Assembly (NCBI GenBank): GCA_029237695.1
Contig: CM055277.1
Location: forward strand, 39,094,242 to 39,158,241
Direction of reading: 5' to 3'
Length of the DNA: 64,000 nt
From: Conchocele bisecta
Lineage: Eukaryota; Mollusca; Bivalvia; Lucinida; Thyasiridae
Part shown: positions 1-11,370 of the stretch, one piece after another
How positions within the stretch are numbered: the first letter of the stretch is position 1
Layout: each line of letters begins with the position of its first letter
Notes under the pieces: model-generated
What the model was told of the DNA's origin: nothing
The model's database searches: none
The model's input: the letters and a program-made list of their open reading frames with translations, nothing else
Program-made: the position numbers and the translations under genes

Positions 1-349
1 TATCACTTGTCTTGTATATATGTAACCTGCTATATATGAAATAAAATATTGTTTAAACTAAATGTGGTGCTTTTATCAGCCAGGTAACGGTAATCTCTAA
101 ATATAGCCCTAACCAACTTAACTACAAGACCTACTAAGTAAATTTAAGCTAGAATCTACTAGAGACCCAATCAGTACCAGTCAAAATTTTCATGAAATAT
201 TTTTGTCGGACCCTAGTTTCTAAGTAGAAAAAAGTTTATTCCCTGGATATTCTGCAAGGATAAAAACTACTTTAGAAGTATCAGTTTATATCAGTTTCCT
301 AATTCTAACACAGATGATATTTTTAAAATGTCATAATTGGTATCTAAAG
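1..349. other. No feature recognised
   Basis: AT-rich DNA with many short stops in all frames. I see no coding or repeat signal. Confidence 0.5.
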
Positions 350-386
350 CATAGGAGCTTTATGGGATGAACGAAAAGCCGATGTG
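350..386 (+). repeat. Inverted partner of 4476-4510
   Basis: The segment around TTATGGGATGAACGAAA and GCCGATGTG is found inverted at 4476-4510 with small indels. The pair brackets 4.1 kb holding the tandem element and the partial ORF; they may be ends of one composite element or two independent copies. Confidence 0.5.
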
Positions 387-521
387 ATAATCCAGTTACA
401 CTGATCTCTATGTATCTATAAGGAATGACAGCATTTATCATCTCAGTCAACGGAAGTAAGTTCATTTACCTTTGACCGGCTCGCTAATTGTAAGTTACTA
501 ATCCGCATGTAGGTTGGGAAC

Positions 522-788
522 TTTTTTTCAACTAACGGAAGTACGGACTGGTTTCGTGATTTGTTTTGTCACTTATCTGAATAGGTAATCATGAATTAAA
601 TATTGTAAATGACATTAATATGGGCTATTTCTTGCCATGTGTTCATGTTAATGTGACTTTCCATGTTGTATGTCAACACAGGCAGTGTCGATCTGGCACA
701 AAAACAAAATCAGCTGATGAACAGCAAGATAAATCACGAAACCAGTCAAAGGTAGCCTAATTTACGTCACTTCCGTTGGTTGAAAAAA
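522..788. mobile_element. Foldback MITE-like element
   Basis: The left arm TTTTTTCAACTAACGGAAGT followed by ACTGGTTTCGTGATTT is repeated inverted at 724-788 (AAATCACGAAACCAGT, then ACTTCCGTTGGTTGAAAAAA). About 265 bp, no coding capacity. Confidence 0.7.
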
Positions 789-792
789 CAAC

Positions 793-2228
793 AACAAGAA
801 CAACAAGAGGCCCAAATGGACCTGTATCGCTCACCTAAAAGCCTCCATAGTGGTCATCTTGATTTCACAAAGACTCTTCACTTACAACTTCAAATGTTCC
901 ACAGAATTTGTTGGTACCTTCTGATCTAACATATATTGCGAATGTGCATGTGATTTACTGCTATACCTTCGATTTGATATATAAAATGACCATATTCGGT
1001 CAAAAATAAAATTTGACCCCTATTTGACCTCTCGGGCCACGCCCATTTTTGACCCAGAGGCCACCATATGAACAAATCTGAATCAGCGTTAACTATCCAT
1101 CATTCATACAAAGTTTCGTCTAAATCGGCCTGGCGGTTTGTGAGAAGAAGATTTTTTTGACAATTTGACCTAATTTTCAACGGCGGACATCTTGGATTTG
1201 GTGATGACCTCCATTTTAACAAAAATGGACAGGCTTCACCCACAGACCATTACAGTTAAGTTTGGCCAATATCAGCCAAGCAGTTCACAAGAAGAATACG
1301 TTTGAAATCTTTAGTAAAACAACAACTTTTTTACCTTTTGGTGGCCATCTGGGATGACAAAATCATCTGATTTAGACAAAAAATGCTCCAGAGTGATAGA
1401 CTAGTCGATACCTTCGATTTGATATATTATATAACCATATTCGGGCAAAAATATAATTTGACCCCTAGTTGACCCCTCGGGCCACAGCCCATTTTTGACC
1501 CCAGGGGTCCACCATATGAACAAATCTGAAACAGCGTTAACTATCAATCATTCACACCAAGTTTCGTCGAAATCGGCCTGGAGGTTTGTGAGAAGAAGAT
1601 TTTTTGACAATTTGACCTACTTTTCAACGGCGGACATCTTGGATTTGGTGATGACCTCCATTTTAACAAAAATGGACAGGCTTCACCCACAGACCATTAC
1701 AGTTAAGTTTGGCCAATATCGGCCAAGCAGTTCACAAGAAGAATACGTTTGAAATCTTTAGTAAAGAACAACTTTTTTACCTTTCGGTGGCCATCTTGGA
1801 TGACAAAATCATCTGATTTAGACAAAAAATGGTCCAGAGTGATTGACTAGTCGATACCTTCGATTTGATATATTATATGACCATATTCGGGCGCAAAAAT
1901 ATAATTTGACCCCTAGTTGACCCCTCGGGCCACGCCCATTTTTGACCCAGGGGTCACCATATGAACAAATCTGAAACAGCGCTAACTATCGATCATTCAT
2001 ACCCCAGTATCGTCGAAATCGGCCTGGCAGTTCGTGAGAAGAAGATTTTTTAAGAATTTTACCTACTTTTCCATGGCAGCCATCTTGGATTGTCGATGAC
2101 CTCCATTTTAACAAATCTGAAATGGCATCACCCATATATCATCCCTGTGAAGTTTGACCAATATCGCTCAGCAGTTCGGGAGAAGAAGATGATTGAAAAT
2201 GTTCACGGACGGACGGACGACGGACACA
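793..2228 (+). mobile_element. Element with about three 446 bp tandem units
   Basis: Starts with AAGAGGCCCAAATGGACCTG and GCTCACCT, a head I recall from bivalve elements, then tandem units starting near 965, 1410 and 1856 (spacing 445 and 446) carrying ACCTTCGATTTGATATAT and CAAATCTGA. It ends in CGGACGGACGGACGACGGAC at 2204-2223, directly before the partial ORF. The short open frame at 1495-1752 is a by-product of the repeat. Confidence 0.75.
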
Positions 2229-2828
2229 CAGGAATACTGCACCGCGTTATTGACACTGCATGCGTATACAGGATGTGACAGTACTAGTGCATTCAAGGGG
2301 CTGGGGAAGGTTAAGGCCATAAAAACAATGCAGAAAATGCCAAAGTACGTCCCAGTTCTGTCTCATGTCGGAGATGATTGGGAGATGGCTGAAGAGACTA
2401 TTGATGAATTAGAAGCTTTCACCTGTGCCGTGTATGGCAATTCCAGATGTACAAAGGTTGATGAACTCAGAGTGTTCATGTTGAAAGCAAAATGTGGTTC
2501 ATGTGAAAAGCTAACCATATCAAACAATGTAGATATTGCGTCACTACCCCCATGTACAGGCAGCTTGGTACAGCATGTACGGAGGGTCAATTATCAAGTT
2601 GCAATATGGAAGAGGGCACACATTGCAACTCCTGAGATTCCAAACCCTACTAATGGCCATGGCTGGATACAAACTGATGGACATATCAAGCCATTGTGGA
2701 CGAACGATCCAATTCAACCCCAAAGACTCATATACATCATCGAGAATATACAGGATTGTGACACATCAGATGAAGAAGAATCTGGTGAGATGGGCCTGTA
2801 TATCCTGACAGGATGCAGACGACAGTGA
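2229..2828 (+). CDS. Partial ORF of an uncharacterised invertebrate family (HAYTGCD type)
   Basis: An open frame of 200 codons to the TGA at 2826-2828. It contains ALLTLHAYTGCDSTSAFKGL, then CTGSLVQHVRRVNYQVAIWK and NGHGW. From memory this pattern (LHA-TGCD--SAF-G-GK, then LPP---L--H--R-NYQ-A-W-R, then HGW) recurs in uncharacterised proteins of cnidarian, mollusc and hemichordate genomes, often many copies per genome, so I suspect a mobile-element-linked gene. The N-terminal part is absent: the frame runs back into a CGGACGGACG repeat element. The Cys-rich end I expect for the family is missing; the tail reads DTSDEEESGEMGLYILTGC. Likely a relic or an isolated exon. Confidence 0.5.
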   Translation, partial: QEYCTALLTLHAYTGCDSTSAFKGLGKVKAIKTMQKMPKYVPVLSHVGDDWEMAEETIDELEAFTCAVYGNSRCTKVDELRVFMLKAKCGSCEKLTISNNVDIASLPPCTGSLVQHVRRVNYQVAIWKRAHIATPEIPNPTNGHGWIQTDGHIKPLWTNDPIQPQRLIYIIENIQDCDTSDEEESGEMGLYILTGCRRQ

Positions 2829-2960
2829 TTAGGCAGTGTGACTTAATGAACAAAAACTCATGGCAATAGAGCCAACTATATAGAGTAAACAAAGATTTGT
2901 TTGTAAATAAACATGATACAGAAATATGTTTTCTTTTTTAAGATACAATGTAAATTGTAT

Positions 2961-3480
2961 GCCTAATTTGCATATTCATGACTTTGGAAGGTATCCAATC
3001 AAATTGGTATTATGTTGTTTAATGAACTCCTTGACCATGAAAACATATATCTAGGCACCTTAAATGTTCTTCTAGCTTGATTAATAAGAAAGATATGTGG
3101 AAACACATTTTTTTCTTCAAAAATGGCGAGAAATGAGAAATTTATGCAATGGCCGTAATCTCATTTGCATAGCAATATGAGGTCACAATACATGATATAA
3201 TGTTTATATTATAAAGCAGACATGTAGTGTAATAACTTAGACTGCTTCAGTTCTAAAAAAATGATTAATATAAGCTTTTAGAAATATTTAGTACGAAGTT
3301 TATAATGAAAATGTATTTTTTTGAGTTTTTTACGCCTAATTTGCATATTCATGACTTAGGAAATTATCCAATCAAATCGGTATTGTGTTTAATGAACTCC
3401 TTGACCATTAAAACATATATGTAGACACCTTAAGTGTTCTTCTAGCACTTTTAATAAGAAAGATATGTGCAAAATTAATT
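2961..3480 (+). repeat. Direct repeat pair, about 145 bp, 373 bp apart
   Basis: Copies at 2961-3105 and 3334-3480 share GCCTAATTTGCATATTCATG, TTTAATGAACTCCTTGACCA and TTCTTCTAGC. No coding signal. Confidence 0.75.
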
Positions 3481-3769
3481 TTCCAAAAAATGGCGGCACC
3501 TAATTTGCATATTTGGCTAAAAATAGATGTGGGACCCAAGATTTTTGATGTTAACATTTTTTAAAGTATTTAGTATACCCAAAGGAACAAAAAAACATGG
3601 CGTACAAATGTTGTGGGGGGGTGCACGGGGGGTCCTGGTATGACCCTGGCCCATAGCCTACTAATTTTGCCTCACTTCTCCCTATTTTGCCAGGAGGGAG
3701 AAGTCACTTCTCCCTAAATTTTTGGCCTAGCTTGAACCCTGCTATACATCCTGCGATAGGAGTCATTAA

Positions 3770-4471
3770 AGGTACATGCCCACGCAGTAGGCACAAAATG
3801 TTCTTTATAGGAATTAAATAAGTGTATAATTATGTCACTATTACACCAGTTCTAAAAATTATGAGTGCCCGTTATTCAAATATAATCATTTATTAATTAT
3901 CAATTTACTGTTAGCGACGCGTGGCGGTAACAGTCTATTTTGATAATGTGCCGGGCCGACGATTTTCACATCACGGCTTGCGGTGCGCATGCGCAGTATA
4001 CTACGCGTGCCAGTAGGCTTCCCAATATGTAAACAAGAATATCAACATGTTGAAACGTCCAGGACGGAATTGTATGAAACTACATCGGCCAAAAAAAGGC
4101 AAAATGTCTGAGGGACAGGCAGTACAGAGAGAAAGTGGTTAATATTGGCGACCAGATCACCAACTGGAAAGAGTTACGTGGAGATTTATATTTGGACTCG
4201 AACAGAGATTTTTCTTCTCAACTTCCGATACTTCACTGCGCATGTCAAAAATGTGATATGATTGACCGTGTCACGTGACGCGTATTGGTAAAAATAGCAC
4301 GAGGTCGGAAAATACCCTTTCTGGTCGCGGCATATAAAATGCGATTTAACACCAATTAACACGCGCCGTAATAAAAATAACTCGTTAGTGGGTAGACAAA
4401 TGGCTCATATAAGGCATGACAGAAAATGAAAAGTAGTAGTACAGTGCAACCTGCTGCGTGGGCATGTACCT
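3770..4471. mobile_element. TTAA-flanked terminal-inverted-repeat element
   Basis: Ends AGGTACATGCCCACGCAG and CTGCGTGGGCATGTACCT are exact inverted repeats, flanked by TTAA at 3766-3769 and 4472-4475. A TTAA target is typical of piggyBac- or Kolobok-type elements. About 700 bp, no ORF, so non-autonomous. A related copy is at 44998-45498. Confidence 0.8.
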
Positions 4472-4475
4472 TTAA

Positions 4476-5469
4476 CACATCGGTTTCGTTCATCCCATAA
4501 AATGCCTATGATCTAAAGTGCGAATCAGATCTTATTCGCCACTCTGCAGGGGAATGCTATTGGGAGGAACTGTAACTCTGGAACGTATGGTACGGGAGGG
4601 TCACAGAGTTACATGCTGCAACTATAATTATCAGAGAATATAGATCAATTCTAACATCGCGACTAACATCATGTTCAATTCAAGTTCTATGAAATAAAAT
4701 AAATATGTAATTCTTTTTCATAGGTTATTTTCGATTGAAAGGAAATTACCAAACGGTTACGAAATGATATTGGTACGAAATGCTATTGGTACGAATTGAC
4801 CCGGAACCGTTTTGAACAATGTCACGGCTGTTTTGACTGCACGACTTTCGCAAAAAAAAATGTAATCAAGAGAAACCAGCAGCGTCCGTCATACATTCTA
4901 GCAATACCTTGATGTATTTCTGTTGTATGTAGCGATAAAAGAAACAATGACAATGAGTCAAATAGTAATCATGTGCGAAACAAGCGACTGCGACAAATGA
5001 TGTGGTTACGTTTGCATGGGCGCTGACATCTTGAATCCGTGGTACTTTCGAGTTTGTTACTCCAGTCATGAACAGTTCTTATTGTCAACCGAAAAGGAAG
5101 TGCTGCTCTCAGCCGCCTCCATTTGGATTGATGGATGTTTCATCCTCTTAGTTTATAGTCTCAGATGATACCTCTCAAGAAGAATTTCACAAAAATAGTT
5201 AAACACATATCGATATTGTATGAATATAGTAGCAACTTGTTCTTGGTAATAAACATACGTTTGTCAGCTAATTATCGTATTTACATGTCAACATTTGATG
5301 TCGTAAACATTGTAAGTCAAGGAAAGTTCATAATAAATTTAACTCGGCTATATTTGAACATAAATAGTGACGAAATTTGTTCACAGATATATCGAAAAAC
5401 CCGTGAGCAGTGACATAATTCATGTCAGCGAGTTATGTTAGCTTATGTTGATTATATAGAAGTGTGAAA
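4476..5469. other. No gene recognised; inverted partner of 350-386 at left edge
   Basis: 4476-4510 is the inverted match of 350-386. Beyond it, a short TACGAAATG/TACGAATTG triplication sits near 4757-4797. The open frames here (4866-5069 minus, 5165-5413 plus) match nothing I know. Confidence 0.4.
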
Positions 5470-5740
5470 TACTGACCATATATATATATTGTTAATTGAA
5501 GCCTTTGAAGTGTTTCAAACGAGTCTGTCTTTAATTGTGTCTTATCTGCAGTAAAGCAGTAGTCAGTAAGCACTGTAATACCTTAACACACGGTGTGCAT
5601 GAATGTTTATAAAAAATAACTGAAAGTAAAAATGCGAGAACTGAATGTTGTCGGTGACGTAGTCAATGACTCAGTGTCTAGACAAAGCAAGGCACGTGGC
5701 TATGCTAAGTGCGAGCGCATCAGCGTGAAATATGCATGAA
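5470..5740 (+). repeat. Dispersed repeat, related copy at 63000-63290
   Basis: Segments such as TGTGTCTTATCTGCAG, AATGCGAGAACTGAATGTT and GGTGACGTAGTC recur near the right end of the window, partly inverted. Nature unknown. Confidence 0.5.
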
Positions 5741-5754
5741 TTCTATACTTCTCA

Positions 5755-5795
5755 AAACTAGCGTTTGGAACGCTAGCCAAACGCTAGTAATTTTT
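5755..5795. repeat. Short hairpin (CTAGCGTTTGG)
   Basis: ACTAGCGTTTGGAACGCTAG followed by CCAAACGCTAGT can fold in two overlapping ways. Confidence 0.5.
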
Positions 5796-6296
5796 TCAAT
5801 AATACAAATTTGTGACCCGCCAAACGAAAAGGGACCATGGCAGTTTGGTAGTGGTCATTTAATACAGGAAGCGTAAAAAAAAGTTGCATTTCGCAAAAAT
5901 ACTATTATCTGAGATTGTTTTTCCAGTTTCTTTCAGTCCCATCGTAGTTGTGTATCATGAGACATTTCATGTCAATATCTTGCTTATAATAGTTATGAAT
6001 GTATAACTTTTTTGCAAGGTGGTATACTTTATCATGTAGGCGACGTCTTGTTTACAAACCGACGTCACATACCGTAATCCCCGATTCTCCAAGCAATATG
6101 GACCACTTATATCCGACTGATATCTCACACACTATGCCAAATCTGACAAAGTTACCATCACTACATAACGCATTATATCAGCAGATGTAGCTTGCCTCCT
6201 AACGCGGCTTTTAGCATATAGTATACAACGTCATGGTTTAACACAAGTTTGACCTCGTGACGTAACGTCATTCATACAGTTATATAATATGCATGC

Positions 6297-6435
6297 CGTG
6301 CATTTGGAGTTTAATTTAACAATACTAAGGCAGTCCTAACATACAAACAGTATGTTTGTATGTACAAACAGTATGTTTGTATGCTATGATCGACTGCCTT
6401 AATTACTATTGTTAAATTAAACTCCAAATGCAAAG
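6297..6435. repeat. Palindromic element, about 138 bp
   Basis: Arms GCATTTGGAGTTTAATTTAA and its inverse close around two tandem copies of ACAAACAGTATGTTTGTATG. The structure is a near-perfect hairpin, probably a miniature foldback element. Confidence 0.75.
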
Positions 6436-8109
6436 TATATATTTTTGAAATCAGAAAAGAATGTATATTTATAAAATGCAAAAAAGATAAACAAAATACG
6501 TAATTTCACCCAACTGCATGGTCCCATTTCCCCTTGGCTAGGTCACAAATATATAGATGTATAGATATATGTTTTACTTTCTTCTTCTTCTTTAGTATAT
6601 CAGCACTCCGTATTTACAATATTTGTTAGGTTTGGTGATAAACATATATTTCGTTCTAAGCATGTATTAGGAAGTGCTCATTATATAGGGATAAGAGGCA
6701 AATATATAAAAAAAAATATCATACATGTATTCGTTTTTATATTCTTTTTCGTTTTATATGTATATATATATTTCCTTTAGTGCTTGGTTAAAACTATATA
6801 AATTTATATGTAGTTGTGCATGGAATATTGGAGTGAGGATATGCAGACACATGTACAGGGACTAAGACCTTAAAGGCGGCCACTGTGTCTGCTGCATGTA
6901 TAGAGGGCGATAGAAGGTTCCATTTGGGTGACTGTTCGAGGGTAGAAGGAGTATTTGTAAGAATAGTTTGCTGATTGGATGTGTTTATATGTCTGTGTAC
7001 TACTGTGCGTGTCTGGTTTTTATAGCTGAATAAATAAGAAGATTACTAGGTGGATGGATATACACTACACAGTGGATAATTTTCTAGAGCATGATTATTC
7101 TGGAGCGAGCACGTCGGATTTCTAGAGAGGACCAGTTTAGGGTTTAGGGTTTGGTGCATGTCAGTAACAGAGTTTATATTGTGGTATATATCTGGCAGCG
7201 CGACGTTGTAATTTTTGGTTTATTTGAGATTTGGTATGTGGGTCCCAGGTAGATGAAGACTACTCTAGTTTAGGTCTAACAGGAGCTTTATATGTACTTT
7301 ATTGTATCAGGTCACCCATAGGGTCATGTATATGTTCAGAAAACCGATATAAATATACGGACAAATTATTTTTTACCAACTGCTTTGCTCCCATTTCATC
7401 CACATTGATTGATTGATGCTTGCGTCGATGGACTTGCACGCCGTCTTCATCCACATTTTTCGGTAATTGGCTCGAACCCCTTCCATACCCGGTTCATCCA
7501 CATCTGAGACACAGCTTAATTTATATTGGGTCCCAGATTCTCGCTGTAAATTTATGACTAGAGTTAATCGGGTACTCATTGGATATACTCGAATAGTAAC
7601 AATTCTCTCATTTTATCGCCGAGAATGAGATTTCCGGTTTTGGAGAGTCGCGCATGCTCAGTGGCCTTATATTTCGAGACAATTTTTAGCCAAGACAGAA
7701 GTTCGGAACAAAATCTATTTTTCTCTGACAAGTCAAATACTAGAAACACTTAAATGCACAGGTATTGTTAATTTAAATACGCATGTTTAGAAATACTTTG
7801 ATGAAATTCCACTCCGGTCTTTATCGGATGAAAAAGTTTCGTTTAAAATACCAGGCACCTGATGATCATGGCGGTCTTATCCTGACATTATTTCACTGAA
7901 TAATTAACATGAATTATTGATAGATTATGCAACTTCGTGTACATATGCCCCACCGATGACAATACTGCACCCGCAAAGCAAATGGTTATATAGTGTCATT
8001 TTGGCGATCTGGACAGTTTGTAAGAAAATGAGATGGCATTTTGATTTTAATTTATACTGACAGGGCTGCCATATCTAAATTTGCTGTTTATGCCCACATG
8101 TGATAGCCA
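6436..8109. other. No gene recognised
   Basis: AT-rich DNA. Two TTTAGGG units at 7138-7151 are too few to mean anything. Open frames at 7231-7416 and 7373-7579 look like chance. Confidence 0.4.
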
Positions 8110-8128
8110 GGGGGGGGGGGGGGGGGGG
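8110..8128 (+). repeat. Poly-G run (19 G)
   Basis: Uninterrupted G tract; length may be uncertain in the assembly. Confidence 0.8.
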
Positions 8129-8382
8129 CGTGGTTGTGTCATATTTGTGTTGCTCATGATGTTCCGTCCCGTCATTGTACATTTACACTTTGTTTACTTT
8201 GTGGAGAGTGACGCGAGACTTTTGCGAATACACACTTTATTAGGTAAGTTTATGGTAACATTTTCGTATCATATTGTATAATAATTTCTCAATAACAATA
8301 TAGCGAAGTATGAATGTCAACGCCATGCAGTTTTTTTTATGCTATTACGCACTGTAGTGTCCGGTGTGGTGGTGAGACACGA

Positions 8383-8411
8383 TATCCCGTTTAGCTCAGT
8401 TGGTAAGAGCG
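8383..8411 (+). pseudogene. tRNA-like 5' fragment (A box)
   Basis: TTAGCTCAGTTGGTAAGAGC matches the D arm and internal A box of a tRNA. It stops where a foldback element begins; the matching 3' part lies beyond that element. Confidence 0.6.
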
Positions 8412-8841
8412 GTATGACTGGTGCGCATTGGAGATTTCGGGGCGCATTGGAGTTTTATGTTATATATCTTCTTAATAAAAGCAGAACATTCATTTTTTTC
8501 TTCTTATATATAATATATTGTTGCATATATATAAAAACATATATATAAAAACTTAATTTAATGTTTTTATTAAGAATATATATAACATATAAAACTCCAA
8601 TGCGCCCCGAAATCTCCAATACGCCGAGGCCATATCATATTTTCGGTACGTATTTTTCTAAAATGTATGAAAAATCAACTTTACACATGCGCATTCACCA
8701 TGACTTATATATATATTATATATAAGAAGAAAACATTTAATTTAATGTTTTTATTAAGAAGATATTTAACATATAAAACACCAATGCGCCGCGAAATCTC
8801 CAATACGACAACAAAATTTCCAATGCGCACTTTAGTCATAC
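8412..8841. mobile_element. Foldback MITE inside a tRNA-like sequence
   Basis: Ends GTATGACTGGTGCGCATTGG and (inverted) CCAATGCGCACTTTAGTCAT. Internal CCAATGCGCC/CGAAATCTCC arms appear once on the left and twice on the right, suggesting a partial duplication or nested copy. The central part is AT-rich, with TATATA runs. Confidence 0.7.
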
Positions 8842-8911
8842 CCGCTCAATTGGTAAGAGCGCCGTGCTAGTGTTACGGGGGTCGTGGGTTCAAACCCAAC
8901 ATCGGGCGACA
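8842..8911 (+). pseudogene. tRNA-Thr(AGT)-like relic
   Basis: D arm GCTCAATTGGTAAGAGC, anticodon arm CCGTG-CTAGTGT-TACGG with anticodon AGT, and T loop GGGTTCAAACCC. The T stem has a mismatch, the 5' acceptor strand is shortened and the A box is eroded, so this is a tRNA pseudogene or a tRNA-derived SINE head. Confidence 0.6.
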
Positions 8912-9207
8912 CATTTTCCCCTTAGAAATACTTCAGCACATTTTTACTGTTGATAGTGGTGTAGCGATATATAGTTGCGAAGGTAACTTGCAATCTACTC
9001 ATGTACCGTCCGTAGGCAGAGTTATGATTCCACTCATAGGATTCCTCTGCAGAATAGCGAATCAGAATATATGCAGGTGATGAGAAAAACAGTTAACCAA
9101 ATGACGACGTTTGTCATGTACAACTTTGAATATTGCTGAGGAATTTGGTTCATATATAAGAAAGACAAAAACAGCGATGTGATAATGGACGTTATTACAG
9201 AACCATT
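8912..9207. other. No feature recognised
   Basis: Unique-looking AT-rich sequence between the tRNA relic and the SINE-like copy. Confidence 0.4.
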
Positions 9208-9606
9208 CCCGTGGGTGGCAGGTGGGAGCACACGATGGGTAATTTAACGATCAGGGTTCATCCTTACCGGAATCCAGACTGGAGACCTGGTTTGGCCCTC
9301 ACATATGTCTTTGGCATTTTGTATGTGACGGTTGAATCTGGTTATACCCCTTATGTGAGTATTACGATATTCGTAATCATATTTTAGGGGAAGGGGCCAA
9401 GTTACTTTGGTGTGGTATGGACCTGGCACCAGGTCAGGTTATTCTAATTTCAGGGCTGAATATATTTGTTCTCGATGTAAATATTCCGTTCTGATTTTGG
9501 GATTTTCCCCCCAATGTAGCAGGTTAAAATGGGATCGAACCCGTTTGCCCGGCCTTACATGACTGTAGCTGTTGATAGGCCGTTAAACACTAATAAACAA
9601 ACAAAC
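9208..9606 (+). mobile_element. SINE-like element, AAAC-tail family (near full length)
   Basis: Begins GTGGGTGGCAGGTGGGAGCA, has the core CTGGCACCAGGTCAGGTTAT and a 3' end GCCGTTAAACAC then AATAAACAAACAAACA. About 400 bp. I could not see a clear target-site duplication for this copy. Confidence 0.75.
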
Positions 9607-9619
9607 ATAAAAAACTGCC

Positions 9620-10020
9620 ATTTTTAGCCAGGTTTTTTAAACCCAGGCTATTGGATTGACGAAAGTGGGGCGTCGGGCGGCATCCACAATCAATGTTAAG
9701 TTTTTGTTTTGGAGTCCATTTCTTTGTTACTGTACCACATAGGACCAACACACTTTCACAGCTTCATAACCAAGGGGTGCCCACCACATATCACTATCCA
9801 ACATGTTACCTTTTTATGAACTTGACCTATTTTTTCCGTGCAGTCGACTTAGCCATTTTCAATGTTAACTTTTCGCGTTTACAATGTTACGTTTTCGTGT
9901 TTAAGTCCATTTCTTTGGTACTGTACCACCTAGGACCAACAAACTTTCAGAGCGTCATAACCAAGGGGTGCCCACCACACATACTATCCAACATGTGACC
10001 ATATTTTTTACCTTGACCTA
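9620..10020 (+). repeat. Repeat with 193 bp tandem duplication
   Basis: After a head TAGCCAGGTTTTTTAAACCC and GGGGCGTCGGGCGG, the block GTCCATTTCTTTG, GTACTGTACCAC and AACCAAGGGGTGCCCACCAC occurs at 9714 and again at 9907. The head resembles common mollusc repeats I remember. Confidence 0.65.
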
Positions 10021-10104
10021 TTATTTCTACGTGATTGTTAAAGTTTTTTCGTGTACTATATATGCAACTGCTTTGCCCATTACCTTGATACTTCACATGG
10101 ATGT

Positions 10105-10252
10105 TTATCATCATTGTCGCGACCGCTTGCGGAAAGCGCAATGTAGTCGGCATTTTGGCATACGTCCGTCCGTGTGTCCGTCTACTATATCTCTCTTTTT
10201 TTTTAGTGTCTATGCCTCGCCCCAAGGCGCAACATGCAGCCATCTAGTCTAC
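10105..10252 (+). mobile_element. CGTCCGTCC-headed element fragment
   Basis: Starts TCGCGACCGCTTGCGGAAAG, then ATACGTCCGTCCGTGTGTCC; ends GCCTCGCCCCAAGGCGCAAC and ATGCAGCCATCTAG. The same head and tail types occur at 30868-32170, 33029-33310 and 38500-38690. Confidence 0.6.
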
Positions 10253-11370
10253 AAAAAGTGGGTGTAATTATGTTATACAAATTGATTTTTTAGCCACTTG
10301 TCCCGGACAAGTGACTTGACAAAAGTGACTTGTCCCGACTTGTCCTGGAAATTATAATTTTCAGGGCAAGTGGTTTTGAAAAAATGACTTGTCCTCGTAA
10401 AACTTCTTATACGAAACTGTAACAACACAACCATAGAGAACTATGGCACGGGTATAACGGTGGTTGCAGAGTCTGCAATTAGGACCAGTCGTTCCCTGTC
10501 AGTTACTTAAAAATAGATAGAAAAGCCAGATTGAATGTTTTCTTTTCCGGGTGCAAAGAGAGAGAATAACTACAGCTCATCAATCAACAATTTATTACAT
10601 AGACAATCATGTCTCAATCACGCAATATATCAGTGCATCACAAATTGGATTGATTGGTGTTTAACGGTATATCTATAGTGAGCCGTTATGTACATGTAAT
10701 ATGAACACATGGACACACATTACCAACTCCATATAGAAGCTTCCAACCAACGGTTCTCGGCGTATGTATATCCATGTGTACATAATACATGCACTTTAGT
10801 TGCTATAAAAATGTTGGCAATAACATATATTACTAGTAACGGGAACCCTGGCAATCAGGAAAGATAGATTGATTGGTGTTTAATGGTCTATCTATAATTT
10901 CGAGCGTATATTCCAGAATGTTCAGTGTAAAAACATCGACGTTTTGTGAATTAAATTACGGAGTCTACTCATTTGACCGTCTCGAAAATGAAATCACGTC
11001 TATATTTACAATATTTAATGTCTATCAGTATGTTCGCGGAACGGTAAATAATAAACTTTTTGAAATTTCATTTTTTTTTTGTTGGCAACAGCTGTTAATT
11101 CGCTAATTACACTGCAGCTCCATTATAACGCGATCGCGTATAGCGCGATCTCCATTATAACGCGGGTCTCTCGTGGATCCAAAAAAAAATATTAAAAAAA
11201 TAGAGAAGAAAAAGGAAAAAATCTAAATAAAAAAAATTGTCGAACGTCGTCATCGTGTAATTAGTTGATTCTGTAAGTTTATTAAAACAACGACATTCAA
11301 AGTACATGAAATAATTATTATTAGTATGTTAGCAAATGTAATACCTGTAATCATGTTAATATGCATACAA
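10253..11370. other. Non-coding; short dispersed repeats
   Basis: A GACTTGTCC motif cluster (10290-10400) resembles 12408-12480. GATTGATTGGTGTTTAA at 10648 and 10869 looks like inverted SINE tail fragments. No gene seen. Confidence 0.4.

Noticed and set aside
1495..1752. 85-codon frame in the 446 bp repeat
   Set aside because: The other repeat units carry stops or shifts in the same frame; not selected for coding.
7138..7151. TTTAGGGTTTAGGG telomere-like repeat
   Set aside because: Two units only, in ordinary sequence; not the animal TTAGGG type and not an array.
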